Below are positions 8,516 to 16,600 of a stretch of DNA of 64,000 bases, piece by piece (the stretch's first letter is position 1; each line of letters opens with the position of its first letter). The notes beneath the pieces are model-generated. The model saw nothing but the letters and a program-made list of their open reading frames with translations, was not told where the DNA came from and made no database searches. Source of the DNA: Streptomyces odontomachi (GTDB lineage: Bacteria; Actinomycetota; Actinomycetes; Streptomycetales; Streptomycetaceae); contig NZ_JAMJWG010000016.1 of assembly GCF_024435355.1 (NCBI RefSeq), positions 124,001-188,000 of the forward strand, in the 5' to 3' direction. A program made the position numbers and the translations under genes.

Positions 8516-8571
8516 GCGCCGAACCTGAGCACCGGTGGCACCGGTCCTGAGCGCCGAACCTGAGCACCGGT
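8513..8571. repeat. 24-bp direct repeat behind the repressor gene
   Basis: TGAGCGCCGAACCTGAGCAC plus CGGT occurs at 8513-8536 and again at 8548-8571, period 35. The first copy includes the stop codon of the repressor gene. The repeat contains ACCGGT palindromes and lies between convergent genes, so it may act in termination, or may be a simple duplication. Confidence 0.6.
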
Positions 8572-8662
8572 CCTCAGACCGGTCCCGGCTCCCGCGAGGC
8601 CTGTGATGACGGCCACCCGGACCCGAATCCGTCCCGGTCGGCCGCCGCAGGCCCGCGGTGTG

Positions 8663-9406
8663 TCACAGCAGGGCGCCGATCCCCATGGCCACGGCGACCA
8701 CCAGCAGCATGCCGCCGAAGACACGCTGCAACGCGACCGGCGACACCTTCGCGGCCAGCCGCCTGCCGTCCCAGGCGCCCAGGATCGCGGTCGCGGTGAA
8801 CGGCATGATCAGGGTCCAGTCGAGCGTCGTGGCGGTGGCCGCGCGGGCGGCCAGGGCCACCAGCGCGTTCGCGACGACGACCAGCAGGCTGGTGCCCACC
8901 GCCGCGCTCATCGGCACGGCGAGCACGGCCACCAGCGCCGGGACGGCGAGAAAGCCGCCGCCGACCCCGAGGAAACCGGTCACCGCACCGAGACCGGCCC
9001 CCGCTCCGGCCGCACGCGGTGCCGACACCCTCCCGCTCCCGCAGGGCGCGCCGCGCCGCAGCATGCGCACGGCGGCCAGCACGGCGAGCGCGGCGAAGGC
9101 GAGCGTCAGCACGGTGGCCGGGAGGTGTGCGGACAGGGTTCCCGCGGCCGCGGCGGGCACGAGTCCGGCCGCGGCGAACAGCAGTCCGGCCCGCCAGCGC
9201 ACCTGCCCGGCGCGGGCCTGGGCCAGCAGCGCGGTGAGCGATGTGATGATCACGATCACGAGGCTGGCGGTGGTCGCCTCGGCAGGGCTGAATCCGAGCA
9301 GATAGATCAGGGCCGGAACGGTCAGGATGCTGCCGCCCGCGCCGAGGGAGCCCAGGGCCAGGCCGACGAACGCCCCCGCGACCAGGGCGAGGATCAGCAC
9401 GGTCAT
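8663..9406 (-). CDS. Sulfite exporter TauE/SafE family membrane protein
   Basis: Integral membrane protein of 247 residues with about eight hydrophobic helices in two similar halves, each opening with the family's glycine-rich motif (GSLGAGGSILTVPAL near residue 20 and GFLGVGGGFLAVPAL near 145). TauE/SafE members export sulfite, sulfoacetate or related small sulfur anions. It overlaps the upstream rhodanese gene by four bases (ATGA), so the two are translationally coupled. In this regulon it would remove sulfite formed by the persulfide dioxygenase encoded upstream. Confidence 0.92.
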   Translation of the reverse strand: MTVLILALVAGAFVGLALGSLGAGGSILTVPALIYLLGFSPAEATTASLVIVIITSLTALLAQARAGQVRWRAGLLFAAAGLVPAAAAGTLSAHLPATVLTLAFAALAVLAAVRMLRRGAPCGSGRVSAPRAAGAGAGLGAVTGFLGVGGGFLAVPALVAVLAVPMSAAVGTSLLVVVANALVALAARAATATTLDWTLIMPFTATAILGAWDGRRLAAKVSPVALQRVFGGMLLVVAVAMGIGALL

Positions 9407-9798
9407 ATGACCGTGCCCGCCGCCCCGTTCCCGTCCCGTACGGGTAGGCCCTGCCGGGCCCAGGCCGTCATGCCGCCGGTCACGTCCACCGCCTGCACTC
9501 CGCGCCCGGCCAGGAGGCGGGCCGCCCGCTGGGAGCGGTTGCCCGAGCGGCAGATCAGGACCGGACTGCGCCCGTCACGGCAGCCGGGCACGTCCGCCGC
9601 ACCGGCGGTCAGCAGCGACAGCGGCAGGTGCAGCGCTCCGGGCACGTGACCGGCCGCGTACTCGTGCGTCTCACGGACGTCGAGCAGGACGGCGGTGCCT
9701 TCCTGTGTCATGCGGTGGGCCTGGGCGGGAGTGACGCGGCTGGGGATACGTCGGGAGAAGAGCCGCTGAGCGAGGAGTGCAAGTCGGGAGAAGAGCAT
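9403..9798 (-). CDS. Single-domain rhodanese sulfurtransferase
   Basis: Rhodanese-like protein of 131 residues. The conserved LDVRETHEYAAGHVPGALHLPL element and active-site loop CRSGNRS with catalytic Cys are intact. The start ATG at 9798 has AAGGA eight bases upstream. A short amphipathic N-terminal extension (LFSRLALLAQRLFSRR) has no clear role. It is coupled to the TauE exporter gene by a four-base overlap and lies 126 bases downstream of the persulfide dioxygenase gene, probably in one transcript. It would move sulfane sulfur between low-molecular-weight thiols and sulfite. Confidence 0.92.
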   Translation of the reverse strand: MLFSRLALLAQRLFSRRIPSRVTPAQAHRMTQEGTAVLLDVRETHEYAAGHVPGALHLPLSLLTAGAADVPGCRDGRSPVLICRSGNRSQRAARLLAGRGVQAVDVTGGMTAWARQGLPVRDGNGAAGTVI

Positions 9799-9924
9799 CT
9801 GATCGTTCCTTGAGTGATGCCCCCGCCTGCCGCCCTACGGGCGATCAGGCAGACGGGCGCCGTGCTGTGCAGTGCAGTGCCGGGTGGCCACGGCGAGCTT
9901 CAGCTCCGGGTGGCGCGGCGGGCT

Positions 9925-11298
9925 TCAGCTCCCGGTGCGTGCGGCGAGCACCAGTCCGGCGTCACCCGCGGCGGCGTAGCCGTCGTCGACGGCGACCACG
10001 GCACGGCCCGCGGCGTCGAGCACGGAAGCGGCGATCGCCGCCCGCATGCCGCCCGCGCAGTGCACCCACACCGTGCCCGCGGGCACCTCGTGCAGCCGCT
10101 GGTAGAGCTGGTGGACGGGGATGTGCACGCTGCCCTCGATCCAGCCGCCGGCCCGTTCGGCGGCCCGGCGCACGTCCAGCACCACGACGTTCTCGCCCCG
10201 CTCGCGTGCGGCGGCGAGATCGGCGAAGGTCGCCCGCCGGAACGACGTCAGCGGGGCCTGCTCACTGCCCCAGTCGGCCGGGGAGCCCACGGCCGCGGCG
10301 GCCGGGCGGTCGATGCCCACGCGAGACAGTTCCCGCTGGGCGCGGGTGATCTCCTCGGCGGTCCGCGCGAGCAGCGTCACCGGCTTGCCCCAGGGGACCA
10401 GCCACGCCAGATAGGTCGCCAGCTGCCCTTCGACCTCGAAGTTGAGCGAACCGGCGACATGCCCCTGGGCGAAGGCCACCCGGCTGCGCAGGTCGATCAC
10501 CCACTCGCCCGCCGCCAGCCGCCGCGCGATCTCCGCCGCGTCGGCGCGCGCCGGCTCGGTCAGGTCGATCGGTACGGGACCGGCGGCGTTGGCCGGTGCC
10601 ATGTGCGCGTAGTAGGACGGCACGTCGTCGAGACCGGCCAGCAGCTCCTCGACGAAGGTGTCCACGTCCTGGGCCAGCGCCGGGTTGGACGCCTTCTCCG
10701 CGCCGATGGTGGTGTGCCGACCGCTCGCCTGGGTGGCAGAGCAGAAGCTGCCGAACCCGTGGGTGGGCAGTACCGCGACCTCGTCGTCGAGCTCGTCGGC
10801 CAGCCGGTGCGCTGAGGCGTGCTGGGCCCGCGCCAGCTGCCCGGTCAGCCGGGGTTCCACCAGGTCGGGCCGCCCCACGCTGCCGATCAGCAGCGACCCG
10901 CCCGTGAAGGCGGCCACCGCCCGGCCGTCCTCCTGGAGGACGTACGAGGTGTGGTGCGGTGTGTGCCCCGGGGTGGCCACGGCGCGCAGCGCAAGGCCCG
11001 CATCGATCTCGGCCACGTCCCCGTCCGCGACCGGAACCCTGGCATACGCCACCGTCGCGGCGGCCGGCACCAGGTAGCGCGCGCCGGTGAGGCGGGCCAG
11101 CTCCAGGCCGCCGCTCACGTAGTCGTTGTGCACATGGGTCTCGGCGACCGCGACGATCCGTACCCCGCGCTGCGCCGCTGCGGTGATCACCCGGTCGATG
11201 TCCCGGGGCGGGTCCACCACCACCGCGGTCCGGTTTCCGCCCGCCAGGTAGCTGCGGTTGCCCAGGCTTCCGGTTTCCAGGATGTCTGCGAAGTACAC
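9925..11298 (-). CDS. Persulfide dioxygenase-type MBL-fold protein fused to two rhodanese domains
   Basis: About 457 residues: an N-terminal metallo-beta-lactamase domain of the ETHE1/persulfide dioxygenase type (ETHVHNDYVSGG, GHTPHHTSYVL, LPTHGFGSFC supply the iron-binding His residues), then two rhodanese modules. The first (VIDLRSRVAFAQGHVAGSLNF) lacks an active-site Cys; the second has HCAGGMRA with its Cys. Known relatives such as CstB oxidise persulfide to sulfite and move sulfur to thiosulfate. GTG at 11298 is chosen for the GGGAGAGG upstream; the frame is open to 11346 but that would cross an operator. Two CsoR-type operators lie upstream, so the unit is probably derepressed by persulfide stress. 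Confidence 0.92.
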   Translation of the reverse strand: MYFADILETGSLGNRSYLAGGNRTAVVVDPPRDIDRVITAAAQRGVRIVAVAETHVHNDYVSGGLELARLTGARYLVPAAATVAYARVPVADGDVAEIDAGLALRAVATPGHTPHHTSYVLQEDGRAVAAFTGGSLLIGSVGRPDLVEPRLTGQLARAQHASAHRLADELDDEVAVLPTHGFGSFCSATQASGRHTTIGAEKASNPALAQDVDTFVEELLAGLDDVPSYYAHMAPANAAGPVPIDLTEPARADAAEIARRLAAGEWVIDLRSRVAFAQGHVAGSLNFEVEGQLATYLAWLVPWGKPVTLLARTAEEITRAQRELSRVGIDRPAAAAVGSPADWGSEQAPLTSFRRATFADLAAARERGENVVVLDVRRAAERAGGWIEGSVHIPVHQLYQRLHEVPAGTVWVHCAGGMRAAIAASVLDAAGRAVVAVDDGYAAAGDAGLVLAARTGS

Positions 11299-11318
11299 GG
11301 CCTCTCCCTCGTCGGATT

Positions 11319-11336
11319 GGTACCCCCCGGGGTATC
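11319..11336. promoter_or_regulatory. Second CsoR/CstR-type operator
   Basis: GGTACCCCCCGGGGTATC, read on the minus strand GATACCCCGGGGGGTACC, is a near-perfect inverted repeat matching the site at 8207. It sits 20 bases upstream of the persulfide dioxygenase start codon. Confidence 0.75.
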
Positions 11337-11361
11337 TGCCAGCCACTTCACCGTAACAGAT

Positions 11362-11377
11362 ATACCTAGGGGGGTAT
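11362..11377. promoter_or_regulatory. Third CsoR/CstR-type operator
   Basis: ATACCTAGGGGGGTAT resembles the other two sites and lies 25 bases further upstream of the dioxygenase gene, giving a tandem operator. It is about 90 bases from the divergent antitoxin start and probably does not control it. Confidence 0.65.
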
Positions 11378-11438
11378 TCTGAGGAGCGGTGCGGCGCCGG
11401 TCACGCGAGCCGCAACGCCGCGAGCGCCATCGAGCGAA

Positions 11439-11459
11439 TAACAAGAGTTTTGTTAAAGT
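11439..11459 (+). promoter_or_regulatory. Antitoxin promoter/operator, leaderless
   Basis: TAACAA (11439-11444), five bases, TTGTTA (11450-11455) is a perfect inverted repeat overlapping a -10 box TAAAGT (11454-11459). The antitoxin ATG at 11466 is where transcription would be expected to start, and there is no ribosome binding site, so translation is probably leaderless. A dyad on the -10 fits autorepression by a ribbon-helix-helix antitoxin. Confidence 0.6.
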
Positions 11460-11465
11460 AGTCCC

Positions 11466-11744
11466 ATGGCCGCCACCCCAGACCCCGCGCCCGGCGAAGG
11501 CCCCGTCCGCCCGGTCTCCGTCTCCCTCCACGAAGGCACCATCGCCGCCCTCAAAGCACGCACCGGCAAGCGCGGCATGTCCGCTTACGTCGAAGCCCTC
11601 ATCCAGCGCCAACTCGAACGGGACCGGGTGCGCGAACTCATCGAAGACGCGGAGACCGAGCACGGACCGGTGGATCAGGCAGCGGTCGAGGCCAAGCGGG
11701 CCGTGCTGCGCGGCGACACGGCCGGCTCGGCGGACGCCGCGTGA
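11466..11744 (+). CDS. Ribbon-helix-helix-type antitoxin
   Basis: Small protein (92 residues) with a predicted ribbon-helix-helix fold: the strand VRPVSVSLHEGTIAALKAR followed by GMSAYVEALIQRQLERDRV, the usual pattern of CopG/MetJ-like antitoxins. The acidic C-terminal half (LIEDAETEHGPVDQAAVE) would wrap the toxin. It overlaps the PIN toxin gene by four bases (GTGA). The promoter carries a dyad over its -10, consistent with autoregulation. Confidence 0.82.
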   Translation: MAATPDPAPGEGPVRPVSVSLHEGTIAALKARTGKRGMSAYVEALIQRQLERDRVRELIEDAETEHGPVDQAAVEAKRAVLRGDTAGSADAA

Positions 11745-12133
11745 GCGGCACCCTCGTCCTGGACTGCGAAGGCCTGTCCAAACTCGTACGACGCACACCC
11801 GAACTCACCGAATGGCTCGCCGCGGCCGAAGCCGAGGACGTCCGCGTCGTCACCAGCTCCGTCACCCTCGTCGAAGCCCGCGACCCCAGGACCAACCAGG
11901 CCCGCTTCGACTACGCCGTCTCCCGCGTCAACATCATCGCGCCCACCGAAGCCATCGCCCGCCACGCCAGCAGACTCCTCGCCGCAGCCGGACTCCACGG
12001 CCACGAGTACGCCCTCGATGCGACCGTCGCCGCCACCGCGATGGCCTCCCCCTCCCCCGTGACCGTCCTGACGTCCGACCCCGAGGATCTCCTGATGCTG
12101 TGCAGCTCCGGCGTCCGAGTGATCAAGATCTGA
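11741..12133 (+). CDS. PIN-domain toxin (VapC-like ribonuclease)
   Basis: PIN-domain protein of 130 residues. The four acidic positions expected for the metal site are visible: Asp8 (LVLDCEG), Glu45 (TLVEAR), Asp93 (ALDATVAA) and Asp113 (LTSDPEDL). VapC-type toxins cut tRNA or rRNA when the antitoxin is lost. GTG start overlaps the antitoxin stop. The target RNA cannot be deduced. Confidence 0.87.
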   Translation: MSGTLVLDCEGLSKLVRRTPELTEWLAAAEAEDVRVVTSSVTLVEARDPRTNQARFDYAVSRVNIIAPTEAIARHASRLLAAAGLHGHEYALDATVAATAMASPSPVTVLTSDPEDLLMLCSSGVRVIKI

Positions 12134-12303
12134 CGTAATGCGATGCCGGCGCGGCCCGTGCCCTGGACGGGAAGCGGACCCGCGCGGCCGGCGCCTCCGC
12201 CCTCTAGCAGCATTCCTCGGAAGCCACAACAACGGGCCCGCGGTGCGACGGGCGCGGCTAGCCTGGTCGGACGACGCGCTCAGGCGTGTGAGGGGGCAGA
12301 CCG

Positions 12304-12669
12304 TTGGCGGAGTCCGTGATCGGCATGGCGCGTCTGTGCCTCAACCTTCCCCGACTGCGGCGGAAGGCCACCCTGTTGGGCCGGTCGGCGGAGGTGGACG
12401 CGCTGGTGAGCAGGGCGCAGACCGGCGGAGTGACTGAGGACGAAGTCATCGACCTGGCCCTTCGACTCGGTCTCCCGGACACCACGCTGCGGAGCATCCC
12501 GCTGCTACCGGGCGCCTCCGGAGGTTCACCGGTCGGGGAGTTGTTCGACTGCCCCAGGGAACAGGGCCGGTGCAGCCGCGAGGAGTGGCTGGCGCCGAGT
12601 GCTCCCGTCCCTGAGTGCGCCCTGCACCCGGACCACCCCGCGGAACTGCGTCGGCGGATCCTTTCGTAG
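12304..12669 (+). CDS. Hypothetical protein, first gene of CHAT module
   Basis: Unrecognised 121-residue protein. TTG at 12304 is supported by GAGGGGG seven bases upstream. The N-terminal half is basic and helical (MARLCLNLPRLRRKATLLGRSAEVDALVSRA), the middle is acidic-helical (VTEDEVIDLALRLGLPD), and the C-terminal third is loop-rich with three Cys (CPREQGRC, then PECALHPDHP), which could bind a metal but lacks a classic spacing. It ends ten bases before the membrane-protein gene and looks like part of the same operon as the CHAT protease-like gene. It might be an adaptor or effector of that module; this is inference from position only. Confidence 0.6.
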   Translation: MAESVIGMARLCLNLPRLRRKATLLGRSAEVDALVSRAQTGGVTEDEVIDLALRLGLPDTTLRSIPLLPGASGGSPVGELFDCPREQGRCSREEWLAPSAPVPECALHPDHPAELRRRILS

Positions 12670-12678
12670 GCCGGCGTC

Positions 12679-13623
12679 GTGAGCGCGTTCTTCGGTGAGT
12701 TGGCCAAACGGCTGGCCGAGAAGTGGCTGACCCTTCTCGCGCTGCCTGGCGTGTTGCTGTTGGCGGTGTCCGCTGCCGCCGCGACGCTCGGGTTCCGCCA
12801 CGCTCTGGACGTCCGTCGCCTTCTCCAGAGCAGCGAGGCGCTGGTCGGTCACGCCGACCGCACCTCGTTCGCCGCCGTCGTGCTCGCCGTGGCCGGCCTG
12901 CTGATCGCCGCGGCGGCCGTCGGACTGCTCGCGCAGGCGGCGGGGGCAGGCGTGCGGCGGACGTGGCTGGCGACCGCGCTGGTCGGGCGGGGCGCCTGCG
13001 CCCGGTGGGGGGCCGGGTCCGCCGCGGGCACCACGAGGTGCCGCAGTGCGTCGCGGTTCTGCGGAGTCGCCTGCCGGCGTTGCCGCTGGGAAGCCGCCCA
13101 GGAGGCGTACGAGTCCGCTTGGGCCGCGGACGCGTCCGCCGAGGTGTTGAGCGCGCTGGCCCTGCGCCGCAACCGGATCTGTCTGGCGCAGCCCAGGCGA
13201 CGCACGTGGATGGGTGATCAGGTCACGGCGGCCGAGACCCGGATCCGCAACCGCTACGGTCTGGACGTGGCGCACGTCTGGCCCCGCCTGTGGCTTGTCC
13301 TGCCGGACGGTGTGCAGCAGGAGTACCGGGACACCAGGGGCGCGTTCGACCGCGCGTCCGTCCTCGTCGGCTGGGGGCTGCTCCACTTCGTGATCGTGGT
13401 GGGGACCTGGTGGTGGCCCGCCCTGGTGATCGGGTGCGGAACCTGCTTCGTCGGCTGGTTGCAGGGCCGGCACGCCATAGCGGCCCTGGCCGGTCTCACC
13501 GAGGCGTGCTTCGACCTGCACGCCCGGGATCTGGCGACGGCCATGCACCTGCCGGTCGAGGACGGACCACTCAGTAAGCCCATGGGCCGGGACCTCAACG
13601 CCCGGCTGCGCAAGGGAGCGTGA
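12679..13623 (+). CDS. Membrane protein of CHAT module
   Basis: Unrecognised 314-residue protein with hydrophobic segments near residues 17-36, 64-92 and a long pair near 233-268 (GWGLLHFVIVVGTWWWPALV), so two N-terminal and one or two C-terminal membrane helices flank a soluble middle of about 140 residues rich in Arg, Trp and Cys (RFCGVACRRCRW). No family motif was recognised. The start GTG at 12679 has no clear ribosome binding site and may depend on coupling to the gene ten bases upstream. The stop overlaps the start region of the CHAT gene. It may anchor the CHAT protein at the membrane or be its target. Confidence 0.65.
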   Translation: MSAFFGELAKRLAEKWLTLLALPGVLLLAVSAAAATLGFRHALDVRRLLQSSEALVGHADRTSFAAVVLAVAGLLIAAAAVGLLAQAAGAGVRRTWLATALVGRGACARWGAGSAAGTTRCRSASRFCGVACRRCRWEAAQEAYESAWAADASAEVLSALALRRNRICLAQPRRRTWMGDQVTAAETRIRNRYGLDVAHVWPRLWLVLPDGVQQEYRDTRGAFDRASVLVGWGLLHFVIVVGTWWWPALVIGCGTCFVGWLQGRHAIAALAGLTEACFDLHARDLATAMHLPVEDGPLSKPMGRDLNARLRKGA

Positions 13624-16600
13624 TGCCGCGAGATCTCCCTCCCACGCTGGACCGGCTGGTCTCGGCGCTCGACCGGTATCTCCGCACCCACGACGCGGAC
13701 ATCATCGAGTCGGCCGAGTTGCGGGAGAGCGCCGCGGAACTGTCCGACCGGTTGTTCGGCGACCTCACCATGCACGCGATGGTCGGCCGGTACCACTGGC
13801 TCTGCCACGGGCATGAACCAGCGGACGGCGAGCACCTTGCGGCCGCGCTGGGGCACTTCCAGATGGTCTACGACGCCATCCCGGTCCCGTTGCTCGACCT
13901 GCTGGCCCGCCGCAGGGCCGAGGGCACCTCCGCCCAGGCGCACCTGAACGAGCTGGGCTCCCGGGCCACGCAACTGCTTCAGGCGGGCCTGGAGGGCAAG
14001 GACAGCGCACGCCTTCAACAGGCCATGTCGCTCTTCGACGTCGCCTTGAGCCTCGCCCCCGCCGGACATCCCCAGCGCCCCCTGGTGCTCGCCGGACTGG
14101 GCGCGGCGTCCACCGAGCTGTACCACCACACCCATGACGCGGGAGACCTGGACCGGGGCATCGAGTGGACCGGTGCGGCGGCCCGCACCATGCCTCCCGA
14201 AGACCCCCGCCGTGGCCAGACATGGGGCAACCTCGCGACGGCACTGCTGCGCCGGCACGAGCACGCCGGCTCACCCGCCGACCTGGACGGCGCCATCGAT
14301 GCGCTACGGCAGAGCCTGCTGAGCGGACCGGCCGACGACCCGGAGCGGCCCGCCCAGCTCATCCGGACGGCAGAGGTGCTGCACGACCGCTTCGCGGCGA
14401 CCCGGGCACCCGCCGATCTCGACGAGGCCATCGACCTGACCCGCCAGGCGTTGGCCGGCCCCGGACCGGCCCCGCAGGTGCGTGCCGGCTGGCTCTCCAA
14501 CCTCGCCGCGACTCTGCAAGCACGGGCCAAGCTCACCGACGACCTCCGTGACGTGGACCAGGCGATCGAGGCCTGCCGGCAGGCGGTCGCCCTCCCCGTC
14601 ACCGGCGGTACGAGGGCGACGGCGCTCACCAACCTGAGCACCGCGCTGCAACTGCGCTTCCAGACCACGCGCGACCCGGCCGAGCTGGACGAGGCCGTCA
14701 CCGCCGGCGAACGGGCGGTGTCCGGGCTCTCCGTCGAGCACGCCCGTTACGCGGACTGCGCACACAACCTGAGTGCCGTGCTCCAGCGGCGGGCCGAGGG
14801 CACCGGCAGCCCGGAAGACATCGCCGAGGCGATCCGGCTGAGCAGCCTGGCCGTCGCCCGGACACACGAGGACTCCCCGCAGCGACCCGTGCGGCTGAGC
14901 GGCCTGGGGACTGCGCTCCAGGCCCGCTTCCAGGTGACCGGTGCCGTTGCCGATCTCGACGAGGCCGTCCGGTCGCTGCGCGAGGCCGTGGCCGGCGGCG
15001 ACCCCGACGAAGAGCAACACCTGGCGCTCGTCTCGAATCTGGGAGCGCTGCTGAGAGCACGGTTCGAGCAGACCGCCGATCCGGAGGCCCTCGCCGAGTC
15101 CCTGGCGCTGGCCGAGCAGGCACTCGACGCGACGCCCACCGGTCACCGGTACCGGGCCACGTATCTGTCGAACCTCGGTGAGGTACTACAGGCCCGCTCC
15201 GAACGCGGCCGTGAGGGGAGCGATCTCGACCGGGCGGTGGCGCTGCTTCGCGAGGCGACGGCCGAAAGCCCGCCTGGACCACGCCGCGCCGATTCCCAGG
15301 ACGCTCTTGCCAAGGCATTGGTCACCCGTTACGCGCACAGCGCCGACCCGGCCGACCTGACGGACGCGATCGGGCTCACCGAGGCCGCCCTGGCGACCGT
15401 GCCCGCGGGGCGCCCGAAGCGCGGGACGTTTCTGCTCTCCCTGGGCGTCAAACTCCTCGAAGAGCACCGCCGCACCCATGCCCCGTCCCTCCTGGAACGT
15501 GTGATCGCGCTCTGCGAGGAGGCGATCCCGCTCATCCCGGCGGCTCACTCCGATCATCCAGCCGTCCTGGCCACGCTCGGCAGGGCGCACCTGGCGCGGT
15601 TCAACGGCACGAAGGAGCCGGCCGCCGCGGACCGCGCCATCGACTTCCTCGGCCGGGCGGCAGCGGACGGCCGGGGCAGCGCCGCGACCCGGGCCCGGTA
15701 CCTGAGCAGCCTCGCCCTGGCCTACCGGTCCCGCGCCCGGCACACCGACGACCCGGTCGACCTGGATCACGCCGTGGGCTGTGCCGAGCAGGCCACTCGG
15801 GCGCTCTCCGCCGACGATCCGCAACGGGCGACGACGTGGCACGACCTTGCCACCGCCCTGATCGAACGGGCGGAGCACAGGGGCGCCGGTGCTGACCTGG
15901 ACCAGGCCGTCGCGGCGGCAAGGCACGCCGTGACCGAGACACCCGAAGACGACCCCGAACGTGCGGAACGGATGTCCTGTCTGGGAGTGGCTCTTGAACT
16001 ACGGTTCGACGGCTCCGGCGACCCGGCGGATTTCGACGAGGCGCTGAGCCTGGGCCGCACAGCGGTCGCGCTCTCCGCCGCGGACCCGGACAGGCAACCC
16101 GTGTTCCTGACGAATCTGGGTGTCCGGTTGCTGACCCGCTTCCGCAGGTCGGCCGATGTGGCGGACCTCAACGAGGCCGTCGAACACGGTCGGCGCGCGC
16201 TGGCCGGCACGGCGGCCGCGGGCGACCACCATGTCACGGCCCTGTCGAACCTGGCCGTCCTGCTGTCCAGCCGCTTCGGCCATCTCGGGCACAGCGACGA
16301 TCTCCAGGAGGCCATCGCCCTGAACCGCCGGGCGGTGGCAGCGGCCCGGGTCGGCTCCGGGGCCATGGCGATGGCCCTGGCCAACCTCTGCTCCGTGCTG
16401 CGGTCCCGGTTCGAGTCCGAAGGCGAGCGCACCGACCTCGACGAGGCGATCGAGGCGGGGCGCGAAGCGGTGGACCTGACGCCCGCCGGCCATACGAAGC
16501 GCCCGTCCTACCTGTCCATGCTGGCCAACGCGCTGGGAACGCGTTTCGGGCACGGCGGCGACCCCGCCGACGGCGAGCTGTCCATCACGCTCTCCCGGCA

